Positions 44,200 through 54,454 of a stretch of 64,000 nucleotides of DNA are shown here, in pieces (within the stretch, counting starts at the first letter, position 1; each line of letters begins with the position of its first letter). The DNA comes from Neostapfia colusana. Its lineage: Eukaryota; Streptophyta; Magnoliopsida; Poales; Poaceae. The stretch is from assembly GCA_030760725.1 (NCBI GenBank), contig JASWHV010000001.1, forward strand, positions 29,137,928 through 29,201,927. Direction: 5' to 3'. Below the pieces are notes generated by a model, which saw nothing but the letters and a program-made list of their open reading frames with translations, ran no database searches and was not told the DNA's origin. The position numbers were made by a program, and so were the translations under genes.

Positions 44200-47100
44200 C
44201 GAGATTCGATAGAGTGGAGAAGAGATGAGTGAATTTCGTCTTGAGGTCTTTCTCACGCTCCCATGTAGTTTCGGCTTCCATGTGATGGCTCCATTGTACC
44301 TTGCACCAACGGATTACTTTGTTCCTCGTGACCCTTTCCTTTACGTCCAAGATTTTGATGGAGTGTTCAGCATAGGTCAGATCCTCCTGAAGTTCTAGCT
44401 CATCCATTGGTACATGTTCTTCCAGTACTCTTAGGCACTTCTTGAGCTGGGATACGTGAAATACATCGTGCACGTAGCTCTAGTTGATAGGCTACATCTC
44501 CTCGCTTACCCAAAATCTTGAGTGGCCCGATGTAGCAGGGTGCTAGCTTGCCTTTGACGGTGAACCGTCGTTGGCCTCGGATAGGCGACACCTTAAGATA
44601 CATAAAGTCTCCAAGTTCGAATGTCAAACTCCTTCGCCTATTGTCGGCATAGCCCTTTTGTCGTGACTGAGTGGCCTTCAAGTTTTCACGTATCGTTTGG
44701 ACTTGCTTTTTGGTGTCTTGCAGCACTTCGGATCCAAATACTTGGCTTTCTCCGGTCTCATTCCAGAACAGCGGTGTTCTACACCGTCTACCATACAATG
44801 CTTTGAAAGGTGACATCTTCAAGCTGGCTTGGTAACTGTTGTTGTATGAGAATTCAGCATACGGCAAACTTTTGTCCCAACTACGCCCATGTTTCAAGGT
44901 GAAAGATCTCAACATGTCTTCCAAAATCTGATTCATCCTCTCAGTTTGCGGATGATATGCGGAGCTGAAATTCAACCGTGTACCCATGGCTTCATGCAGC
45001 TTCTTCCAGAACCTAGAGGTAAATTGAGAACCTCGATCTAAAACTACCCTCTTCGGAACTCCATGATGACATACGATTTTCTCCATGTACAACTCGGCTA
45101 ATTGCACCACGGTGTACTTAGTCCTAACAGGAATGAAGTGGGCTGGTTTCGTCAATCGGTCCATGATAACCTAAATAGAGTCGTAGCGGGACTGAGTACG
45201 TGGCAATCCAACTATGAAATCCATGCTGATGTCTTCCCACTTCCACTCGGGTACTTTCAATGGCTGCAATAATCCAGCAGGTCTTTGATGTTCGGCCTTC
45301 ACTTGTTGGCACGTGTCGCATAAGGCGACATATTGAGCTATATCCCTTTTCATGCCATCCCACCAATAGCATGTTTTCATGTCCTTGTACATCTTTGTAC
45401 AGCCGGGGTGTATGGAATAAGGCGAGTCATGTGCCTCCTTTAGTATCGTGTTGCAGATGTGCTTCACGTTAGGCACACAAATCCTTTTCCCTAACCAAAG
45501 TGTGCCATTCTCATCTTCCTTGAAATCATTTTCTATACCTTGTCGGGTTCTTTCCTTGATATCCTTGATTTCCTCATCCGTTGCTTGGCCATCTCGTATT
45601 TCTTGTTCCAGCGTAGAGTTCAGTTCTACCTCCTCCATCTCGTTCAAGAACCCGAGATGTAATCGTTCGAACTCCTTACGCAGCTCGGGTGGCAGCTCCC
45701 GAACCGTGAGTTGGTGACATGCTCCCTTTCGGATCAACGCATTAGCTACTACATTGGCCTTTCCGGGGTGATAGTTGATTCCAACATCGTAATCCTTGAT
45801 GAGTTCCAACCATCGACGTTGCCTCAAATTCATATCCATTTGCGTGAATATATGCTTGAGGCTTTTGTGATCCGTGTAGATCTCACATCTGTGACTGAGG
45901 ATATAATGCCTCCAAATCTTCAAGGCATGTACCACGGCTGCAAGTTCCAGGTCATGTGTGGGGTAATTCAGCTCATGTTTCTTTAATTGACTCGATGCAT
46001 AGGCTACCACTTATCCTCCCCGCATAAGCACACATCCAAGCCCTTGTCTGGATGCGTCACAATATAAAACTCTTGCTCACGTCTGGCAATATCAAAACAG
46101 GCGTTGTTGTTAATCTCTTCTATAGCTCCTCAAAGCTATCTTGACATGCTTGTGTCCACTGAAATACTTTCCCTTTCATCAGCAATTCAGTCATAGGCTT
46201 CGCTACTTTGGAGAAACCTTTGATCAACCGGCGGTAGTATCCAGCCATCCCAAGGAAACTCCGAATATAGCTCACATTCTGCAGTTGGTTCCACTTAAAA
46301 ACATCCCTCACTTTTTCGGGATCAACCGATACTCCTCCCTCAAAGATGATGTGGCCTAGGAACGATATCTCCTTTAGCCAAAACTGACACTTACTGAACT
46401 TAGCATACAACTAATGCTCTCGTAGTTTCTGCAATGTCAATCTCAAGTGTTCTTCATGTTCTTCCTCGCTTTTTGAATACACCATGATGTCATCTATGAA
46501 AACCACGATGAACTTGTCCAAGTACTCCATGAAGACCTTATTCATGAGGTACATAAAGTATGCGGGTGCATTCGTCAACCCAAATGACATAACGGTATAT
46601 TCATACGAACCATACCGTGTTCGAAATGTAGTTTTGGGTAGTTGGAGGGCTTAATCATCAGCTGGAAGTATCCTGACTGAAGATCAATCTTGGAGAAAAT
46701 TCGGGCACCTTTCATTTGATCGAATAGGTCCTCTATGCAGGGCAGCGGGTATTTATTCTTGATCTTCACTTCGTTAAGAGACCTATAGTCCATGCACATC
46801 CTTTGGGTCCCATCTTTTTTATCCACGAAAATCTCGGGGGCTCCCCACAGTGACGAGCTTGGCGTATAAAACCCTTATCTAGCTGCTCCTGAATTTGCTT
46901 CTTAAGCTCCACTAATTCATTAGCAGGCATCCTATATGGCCTCTTCGCTATAGGTGCAGTTCCGGTTACTAAATCAATGACAAATTCAATGTCCCGGTCA
47001 GGTGGCATACCTGGAAGTTCTTCTAGGAACACATCTAAATATTCTCGAACCACCGGAATGCTTTCCAATGTCGCTTCTTGGATGTGGTTCAGCACTGCCT

Positions 47101-47270
47101 TCTCAGTTGCAGGTTGGGCTGCCTCAAACTCAATACGAGTACCGTGCTCACTCGTCAACTGCACGGTCCTCTGACAACATTGAATCACTCCGTTGTACTT
47201 GCTTAACCAGTCCATTCCATGTACTATGTCAATCTCTTGAGATCCAAGACGATAAGGTTGGCGAGAAAGT
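44200..47270 (-). pseudogene. Element D protease end, RT, RNase H, integrase, chromodomain
   Basis: Read from 47270 leftwards. The protease C-terminus ends at GMDWLSKYNGVIQ. The linker and RT start follow (PVVREYLDVFLEELPGMPPD, GFIRQ) with a frameshift near 46860. RT motifs are MCMDYRSLNEV and FIDDIMVYSKS (46450-46500), then FLGHIIFEGG and RSFLGMAGYYRRL. RNase H and the first part of integrase are open from 46010 to 45171 (YPTHDLELAAVV, YTDHKSLKH, HPGKANVVA, EAHDSPYSIHPG, CDTCQQVKA, MDFIVGLP). After one stop the integrase continues 45164-44400 (LDRGSQF). Four residues are missing between HPQT and ERMNQ beside the catalytic Glu. The chromodomain-like end (VQWSHHMEAETTWERE) closes near 44200. 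Confidence 0.88.
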
Positions 47271-47589
47271 CTACCACCCTTATTTTAATGCTTACTCTCG
47301 GAATAGAATTCAGAATCGAAAGAAGTGATTTCCCAACTATATGCATCAAGGTGTATGAACTAAGCAACTTCTTTTATTAATTTCAGCCTAAATGAGGATG
47401 TGAACACATGCTGAAGCATCTCACATCTCTCTACTATGTGTAGGTATGAACATTCGCCGAAGAGTCCCACAACTCACACAAAGCACACAAACACAAGCAA
47501 TCATCACAAAAGTTCAGCACACCACTCCTATTCAAGCTACTACGATCTAAGCGTTCTTATTGCAACTTTATTCAATGGGGAACCTAAAC
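47271..47589 (-). other. Deletion scar and spacer in element D
   Basis: Sequence equivalent to the A spacer 8944-9195 is followed directly by protease-region sequence near 47330. The whole of gag is thus missing. No gene is present in this stretch. Confidence 0.7.
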
Positions 47590-49146
47590 TTAATCGTGAG
47601 AACCGGTGTTGTTCTCGGCATGTGACGGGGGTGGTCCATACATGGGCGCACGCCATGGTGAGTCGGCAGTCCATGTAGGAATAGATGACGCTGGTGTAGA
47701 GCTAGGAGATGGGCCGGGCCATTTCCGGGCGGGCCGAAGTCCGACGGGCCGGCACAGCCCAAGCACGAATTAGGCCTGAAACAGATTCGGGCCAGGCCGG
47801 CCCGGCACGGTATTTCAGGCCGTGCCATGCCCGGGTTCGGTGTCTTCGGGGGGCCCGACACGAAATTGATTTTCGGGCCGTGCTCGGGCCGGCCCGGCCC
47901 GAAATTAGCCCATCGGCCCGAAATGGCCCGAAATGCTAAAAAAATGGCCCGAAATTGCCCGGTTTTTTTATTTTACAGATTTTTTGGATCTTTTGGGATC
48001 TTTTTTCGATTTACAGATTTTTTGGATTTTTTTTACTTTCCAGATTTTTTCTGATTTTTTGGGATTTTTTGGATATCCGGGCCGTGCTTGGGCCGGGCCC
48101 GGCCCGAAATTGGCCCGTCGGGCCACGTGTCATGGTCGGGCCGGAGGTTTACTAATTTGTGCCGGCCGGCCTGGCCCAAAATGGCCCGTCGTGCTTTCGG
48201 GCCACGAGCCGAATCGGCCCGAAGCACGAAATTTCCGAGCCGTGCCGGCCCGGCCCGACTCCCAGCTCTACGCTGGTGCTTTATTTGCTCCCGTGTTGGC
48301 ACAAGTCTCCTCTTGTTTTTCTAGCAAGTACAACTTCTTGCGGAGGTAACGGATCTCTTGTGCGCTTGCATAGCGGTTTCCTAACTCCACGAGCAATCTC
48401 TGAGACTTGTTAGCAACTTGTGGTTTGAAAAGATCTCCTCCATGGGTTCCAATGATCTCTATTGTATCACTCTTCCGATACGGGTGCAGCTCAATGGTAG
48501 TGTTCTCAAGCTGCTCACGAAAAGCGTAGCACAGTCCGGTGAGTGCATCCCATGCAGCATCATCAATAGCTTCTGCCCTTGTAGCTCTCCATGTGGGTGT
48601 GAAGTGCCGTGTGATAACCCTACCATTAGATGGGATGGTTACCTCATCCTTCCACTCTTCATGTACGAGACGAGGGACTTTCTTGAGGAGATACTCCGGG
48701 TATAAGCTGCAGCAATCAAGGAACTCTCTAAGCTCCTTGGATATGTGTCCTCCCTACATCCCGTCAGACCGGAATTCTTGAACTGAACGGTTGGCCCATT
48801 CATCACCTTCATTCTCGGCCTCAGCAAGGGGTGGCTCCTCTTTGGATTCATCTCTTTCCAAGATAGCTTCATGAGGCTCTGTTGGGTGTAAGCCCGTGTG
48901 AAATTCCTCCTGAAGTGTGTACCAATGTTGTTGTTCTTGTGGATCGTGTTCCATGTCGTCAATGATTGGTTCCACCTCTTCCGGATCCTCTTCCTCATGC
49001 ATAGAGCTACTGACTTCATCTTCATCATGAGGTTCCATCTTCACCTCCTCCTAATATGGTCCATCGGACACCTCAATGGGGTTAAGTGCACTCCCAAGTG
49101 GTGGTGGACGAGTCCTTATGCTTGCTGTGCTCCTTGTCACTAGCAT
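47590..49146 (-). pseudogene. Pre-gag reading frame of element D, split by a hAT element
   Basis: This is the homologue of 7968-8943. The ATG is at 49146 (MLVTRSTASIRT). It keeps the acidic part (HEEEDPEEVEP), then KDEVTIPSNGRVITRHFTPTW, RAEAIDDAAWDALTGLCYAF, a HPYRKSDT piece, QRLLVELGNRYASAQEIRYL and RKKLYLLEKQEET. It ends in SPWRAPMYGPPPSH and TAA at 47592-47590. Two stops (TGG to TAG before EEVKMEP; one before GGHISKE) and the 574-bp hAT insertion after NKAPA break it. The positions broken in A (a stop after RVVT, a frameshift after NHYASA) are open here, so the ancestral frame was continuous, about 325 residues. Confidence 0.78.
47689..48278. mobile_element. Non-autonomous hAT element, 574 bp, GC-rich ends
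   Basis: The element is 47697-48270. It has terminal inverted repeats (left TAGAGCTAGGAGATGGGCC, right-end complement TAGAGCTGGGAGTCGGGCC) and a perfect 8-bp duplication CGCTGGTG (47689-47696 and 48271-48278). An 8-bp duplication and TAG-type ends mark the hAT superfamily. The interior is built of GGCCCG/CGGGCC words around a T-rich core (47940-48075). No transposase frame is present. Confidence 0.9.
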
Positions 49147-49397
49147 CTATAAATAAGACATGAGAAACTTTAGAGAAGAAGAAAATAACTCAAAACTTCA
49201 GAAGCTATGAAGCAAGAAAACAAAAGTGTTGCTGTCCAAAAGGAAAGAGGAAAAGAGGGGCTGAAAATAGCACTTTGCGGTGGCTGAATTGACAAATAAA
49301 GTGCAGCAGCAAGCAATTTTTGAAAATAACAGTTTAGAGGGGTGTTCCTATGTGTTTTGGAGTGTCCATTCTACCTAGGCTTGCGTCCTACTGTCAA

Positions 49398-49414
49398 CGT
49401 GGCTCTGGTACCAA
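49398..49414 (-). other. Element D primer-binding site
   Basis: On the minus strand TTGGTACCAGAGCCACG, identical to that of element A, lies two bases after the 5' LTR. Confidence 0.78.
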
Positions 49415-49416
49415 TT

Positions 49417-52117
49417 TTTGACACCCGGTTCCGAAAATTAAACCAAGTGAATGCATCTGTGTGCCCAGGATATTCATCACACATACACTTGTACTCCACA
49501 GACTGAAATTCAGAATATAACCACGTACAGATAGTGTTTAAGTATTTTACTACATTGACTCATTGTATCACTCATGAATATCTAACTTATTCTTGCAGCG
49601 GAAGACTTTAAACGAAAGCGGGAAATGGCTAACACAGCTGGCTCCAACTTCGACTCCACAGCATGTTGACGGTAGTGCGCACGCCTAGTACTCCACATGT
49701 TCCTCGAAGTACTCTTCTCCTGTTGCTGAAGTATATGTGGGAATACAAGGGTGATTACATGTCGTACTCAGCAAGTGCGGGAAAAGTATGACATGTAGCT
49801 TACAACAAGGTAGGGAATAAAGAGATTCACTGCAGCAAGCAAATTTTATTTTACAAACATGGTAAAAACAGCAAATATATCTAGGTGAGTTAAATCCCAA
49901 CATAAACCAAGTAATTAAGCAACATTCTTTCATCATAATTCACCATTTATCATGCTTCAACCAGCCAATAATCTTTCTCAAGTTCATCTCATACTCATAA
50001 GTACACATGATCATCTCATTTTCATAGAACCGAAACCAAACTCATTGTCATGACCCAAAAAAGTCCCAAAACCATACTCGAATAACCATACCGAATAACC
50101 ATCCCAAGGTTTGCCTCGAATCATGGAAGTTGGCCAGGTGCTTGTGACCGGAAGCACGGCTATCATGATAGTTTTACGCTCTGCAGAGGTGGCACCACTT
50201 TACCCACAAGTTCGTGATTTCGTCACTCGTCGGTGACTAGAGAGAACCTCCATTATACCAGTACACAACCGTTGGTGTATGGTCAAGAGATCACAAAATA
50301 TCCTTTACAAAGGGGCTACTAGAATGTACAGACCCATTGAGGTTTCACCGACAGGCTCGAATCTCCATTCTCCCACCCACGGGCCCCCTCTTGTTCCATG
50401 CAGTTCCCAGGGCAGTCCTCCTCGACTCCCATTACCCGCACCATCCAATGGTCCATAAAAAGCTAGCAATACACCTAATTAGTCAGCTAAGCCGCACCCA
50501 TATTTGGCATTGTGGCGGCACTATTTTCCTGACATGTGCTTGCATGAACCGGTCCTTAGATCTACGGCAAGCAAACCACCATATCATTCATCAGCATCCA
50601 TGAACCAAGCTCGCCTAGATCCCCCCGATTCCATGCTCATTAACATCATCAAGTTCTCAATATCTTTATTCTCATGAGTGCAGTAGCTAAACAAGTTTTA
50701 TTTCAGCTTCCCGTGTCCCGTAAGTTAAGCGAAGCAAAAAGGAAAAAAGACCATACCCGACTCTTCAACTTTCCCGGCGACAAGGATGGTTAACAACACT
50801 AGTAAACTCCTATAAAAGGGTGTCCCATCAAGTTGACACAAGCATACGAGATTTCGCAAACAAAACAGTTTCAAAAACATGCGATCAATATGGTCAATGG
50901 GGCACTTGCCTTGCTCTCGCTGTTTGTGTTGCTCAAGCGTCTCGAAGTCTTGGTGTTGTAGTTCCTCGTAGATGGCCTCTTAAGCGTGTCCTTCTACTCA
51001 CGACCACGCACATACAAAATTTACAGCAATCAATTATCATGCACAAACTTTACTCAAGATGCAATGAGGTGGATGAATGCAATTCCTATGGTGCAGTTTA
51101 TAAAAATCAGTTTGCACGTGTTCTTGCAAGTTTTAGTAGGCTTCCATGAGGTTTTATGATGAACAAGGCTGCTGGGATCATGTGTGGACGTGGTTATGAT
51201 CTTGACACAATGTGTAGATCAATTCCACCGTCAAAAATCGACCAAAACATGGTCTGTCCACACGTAGAAATTTCTGCTCGTAGGGGGTGGGGAAAATGGG
51301 CGCGTAGAAACAGCGGCGACGTGGTTAGAGGGGTAATGAAAACCTACCTCACTTCTTCCTTGCGGCAGGACCTCCTTCTTTGCAGTGGCAGCATCGGGAG
51401 ATTTTCTATGGAGTATTATGAGGCTGCGGCTAGGGCAGAATGTCGCGGGCTTCTTCTCCGGTGATGGTGAGGCGTGATAGAGCTCGATGGCGACCAAACT
51501 CCAGCTGGGGGCGGTGACTTGGGCTGGCAGAAAGGGGAGGGCGGCGGCCAAATAGAGGTGTAGGGGTGGCAGCTAGGGGGTTTATTTATAAGGGGGAAAA
51601 GAGCTAGGGTGGCTAGGATTTTAGCAACCCAATTATCCAATGATTGATATTTAATTTTGAAAGAGGTGAAAGCTAGGGGCTGGGATTTTATTATTTATTT
51701 TTCACCAATGGCTGAGATTAATTGAGAAATAAAAGCCCACCAAAATCCACAAAGGGGGGCGGCTAGGGTTCCCCCCTAATTGGGGCGGCCGAAATTGGGG
51801 AAATTCCCCCCAAATGTGGGGGGGATTCCGTAGGGGAATTTGGAGAAAATCAGGAAAATTGGAAAAATTGGGAAAATTAGGGGAGAGGGGAATTTTGGGG
51901 AAAATTGGGGTGGCCCAATTTGGCTATTTTATTTATTTTTTTCTTTTTATTTTTATTTCTTTTTCCTTTTCTATTTATTTCCATTATTTTCTATTTTTAT
52001 TCCCTTTTACTATTTTATTTGATTCTATATTCCTCTCTTTATTTCTTCTTCTTTTTAAATGCTTCTCTATATGAAAAATGTATGCAATGCATGATAGTAA
52101 ATTTTTAGGGTGTTACT
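49417..52117 (-). repeat. Element D 5' LTR (2.7 kb)
   Basis: It aligns with 41448-44169. The outer end reads TGTTACT instead of TGTTACA, and the inner end TTTTGACACC instead of TGTGACACC, showing point decay of both termini. Confidence 0.87.
51583..51590 (-). promoter_or_regulatory. TATA box of element D 5' LTR
   Basis: TATAAATA on the minus strand, in the same context as in the 3' LTR. Confidence 0.6.
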
Positions 52118-52647
52118 CAGGGGACTCAAGACATGCGCCTACAACTGCTTGAAGAAGCATGGTGCCGATTGGGTAGACGAGCTTTCGTGCGCACTATGGG
52201 CTAGCCGGACGTCCCTCAGCCGAGCGACAGATGAAACATCCTTCTTCCTGGTGTATTGGGCTAAGGCCGTCCTACCTCCGGAGATCACAATAGGCTCCAC
52301 CCGTGTCCAGGCATACGACGAATCCGCGCAGGACCAGCTCCAGCGTGAAGACATAGACCTAGTCGATGAACGAAGGTGGCAAGGAGTTGCTCGAAACGCA
52401 CGGTACCGCCAAGCGCTCCGGCGCTATCACTAGCGGTTCATGCGGAGTAGACAGCTTGAGGTGGGCAACCTGGTGCTCCGGTGCATACTTTCTCGCGAAG
52501 GGGCCAACAAACTCTCCCCTTGTTAGGAGGGTCCCTTCCGAGTAACACAAGTATCTCGCCCCGGGTGCGTCCGCGTGGCCACGGAAGATGGGGTACCTCT
52601 GCCCAATCCATGGAAAATAGAGCACCTCCGTAAGTTCTATCCTTAGC
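52118..52647 (+). pseudogene. Element C integrase, C-terminal part
   Basis: It continues the frame interrupted at 41447: GLKTCAYNCLKKHGADWVDEL, WASRTSLSRATDETSFFLVYW, VLPPEITIGS. After a stop at 52431 it continues MRSRQLEVGNLVLRCIL to EHLRKFYP* at 52647. These are the conserved C-terminal integrase and linker blocks of Tat pol. The first five bases are the target duplication of D. Confidence 0.87.
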
Positions 52648-53349
52648 GCAGAGGTAGGACTATTTTTTCTCTGTTAGGGTTTCATAGAGTCTAGGAGCAG
52701 CGTTCAGAACATCTAAGATCCAGAGGAGTCCTGCTACTCTTGTCATCCGGAGCGGGTCGCTGCCTTCTTGTAAATACTTGCCTCCTCCAATGAATAAACC
52801 TGATCTGAGAAAAATCTATATTACCCTGTGTGTTCCTACCTCCATCTCTTTACTTTACAATTTATGCTTACTCTTGCATATCAACTGTCTCATGGCATGT
52901 CTGGAGTTCATTCTACCTACTTGTTCTGAGACCTGTGGCGCTAGAAGGTCTCCTCGCTGAAGGTTTAACGCCCGTGGGAGGTCCAGGGCATGCAACCTGC
53001 TTAGCCTTGTTTTGTACCCTAAGCCTGTACGCTCTGCCATCCCAGTGCTATAACAGAGTACCTGGGGGCCGGAAGGCACCCACTTATGGACAAAGAAATA
53101 ACCTAACCTCGGGCATATCACCTTTAATTTTCATGCTTACCTTTCCATACCGCTTTGGCCGTATGGCCAGTCACTTTTCCCTGTGCTTACCCATAGTAGG
53201 AGTAGTGCTATCCTTCTGCAAGCGGGTCTGCTTGAGGTACCTATGGGGTATCCGGGGCCCTTCGGTTATTTCCTTGCTCGGGGGCCCTATGGCGCAGGAT
53301 GGTCCCTCCCTTTAAAAGCTAATGTCAGCAGGAGGTCTAGGGTGTGTAG
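52648..53349 (+). other. Element C post-pol non-coding region, first part
   Basis: No sense-strand gene. Duplicated motifs occur at about 52965-53060 and 53335/53814-53890 (GGAGGTC.AGGG, GCTTAGCCTTGT, CCTAAGC, CTCTGCC), so part of this region was an old direct duplication. The right-hand copy is split by the AT-rich hAT-like element. Confidence 0.55.
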
Positions 53350-53813
53350 CCAACCGTAAAACCGAACCGAATTACACGGTTAACCGAATTTTTTTGTTAA
53401 ATGCAGTTATCATTTTTGTGTATTTCGGTTAACGAATAAAATTCGGTTATCGCATCGTATTAACCGAATAACCAATTTAACTGAAATTTTAACCCGCACT
53501 ACCATATAACCCATAACAATAGTACTAATTTTTATCCTCACCAAACTTTTCTCATATCATAACCGAATCTTAATAATGTCCACCCATCATGAGCACATAT
53601 GTCATTTTTGTATATGTATTAATAATTTTTATGTGTTTATTATCGTTTTTACACAATAAATTATATTACAAATTAAAATGCGGTTAACCGCAACCGAATT
53701 GTGCGGTTATGACTTTTTTGGATCAAATGCGGTTATCAATTTTCATAACCGGAATTTGTCTTAACCGTATTAACCAAACTGAATTAACCGGATTAGCCGA
53801 ATGCCCACTCCTA
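53350..53813. mobile_element. AT-rich hAT-like MITE (AACCG-rich)
   Basis: About 460 bp are rich in AACCGAA/TTCGGTTA words. It separates two halves of a C motif that is continuous at 52965-53010 (GGAGGTC... and GCTTAGCCTTG). The right-end complement reads TAGGAGTGGGCATTCGG, the typical opening of plant hAT-type MITEs. The left end is less clear (it may begin at 53338), and I could not fix a target duplication. No coding frame. Confidence 0.55.
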
Positions 53814-54454
53814 CGCTTAGCCTTGTCCTCTATCCTAAGCATGCACACTCTACCTCTCCACCGCTGCGGCTGAGTACTGGGGAGCCGGACTTATCATACT
53901 TCTGAGCAACGTACCACAACCCAGATGCTCTCACACCGAATTACCCAAGCCCCGCAGCTTGGCTAAGGACTAGGAGCAGGGAATTGTGACCAGTGAGCAC
54001 GATTACTCCTTTTCTCTACCGTGTATGTGCAGGTCCGAGCAGGTCCTAGTGTACCGGACTTCCTAGGGAGTCCACCGCCAACGTCCTGCCTCAGCCGTAT
54101 GCTTGTTATGTGCGCCCCAACCTAAGGGCCACACCTACCAGGGGGCTATCACCGGTGATCTACGCGGGCAGGACGTCGGGGCCACAACAGCAACAAGCAG
54201 AGACTCGGAGCTTTGACTACAACAAGCCAACAACATAGTTGGAGCTTCTTCGTGTCCTTACGCTGCAAAGGACCCGGGGAGTCAAGCCAACAACATCGGC
54301 AAAGAATTGGCCACCTCATCCAAGTCGTTTCGGGCCCTTGCGCTGCCAAGGACCCGAGGACACACATCCACAACACAACAAATAAAGACTTCAACAAATA
54401 AGTTTTTATTCAAGGCGCTGGCAGACACACAAGGCAAGCAGAAGTCCTAGATGC
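53814..54454 (+). other. Element C post-pol non-coding region, second part
   Basis: Non-coding on the plus strand. It includes two 'TTGCGCTGCCAAGGACCCGAGG'-type blocks (about 54255-54285 and 54335-54365) that also occur in E at about 60235-60320. On the minus strand this is the 3' UTR side of the antisense frame. Confidence 0.55.

Larger units (their letters stand above)
41448..52117 (-). mobile_element. Element D: gag-less relative of element A, minus strand
   Basis: A 10.7 kb element has LTRs 49417-52117 (5') and 41448-44169 (3'). Flanks are CAAGG (41443-41447) and CAGGG (52118-52122), a 5-bp duplication with one mismatch. Removing D rejoins the C integrase frame exactly (ILK then GLKT). 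The interior keeps the primer-binding site, pre-gag frame and pol, but gag and most of the protease are deleted between about 47330 and 47270. A small hAT element sits in its pre-gag frame. Sequence similarity and layout make it the same family as A. Confidence 0.9.
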
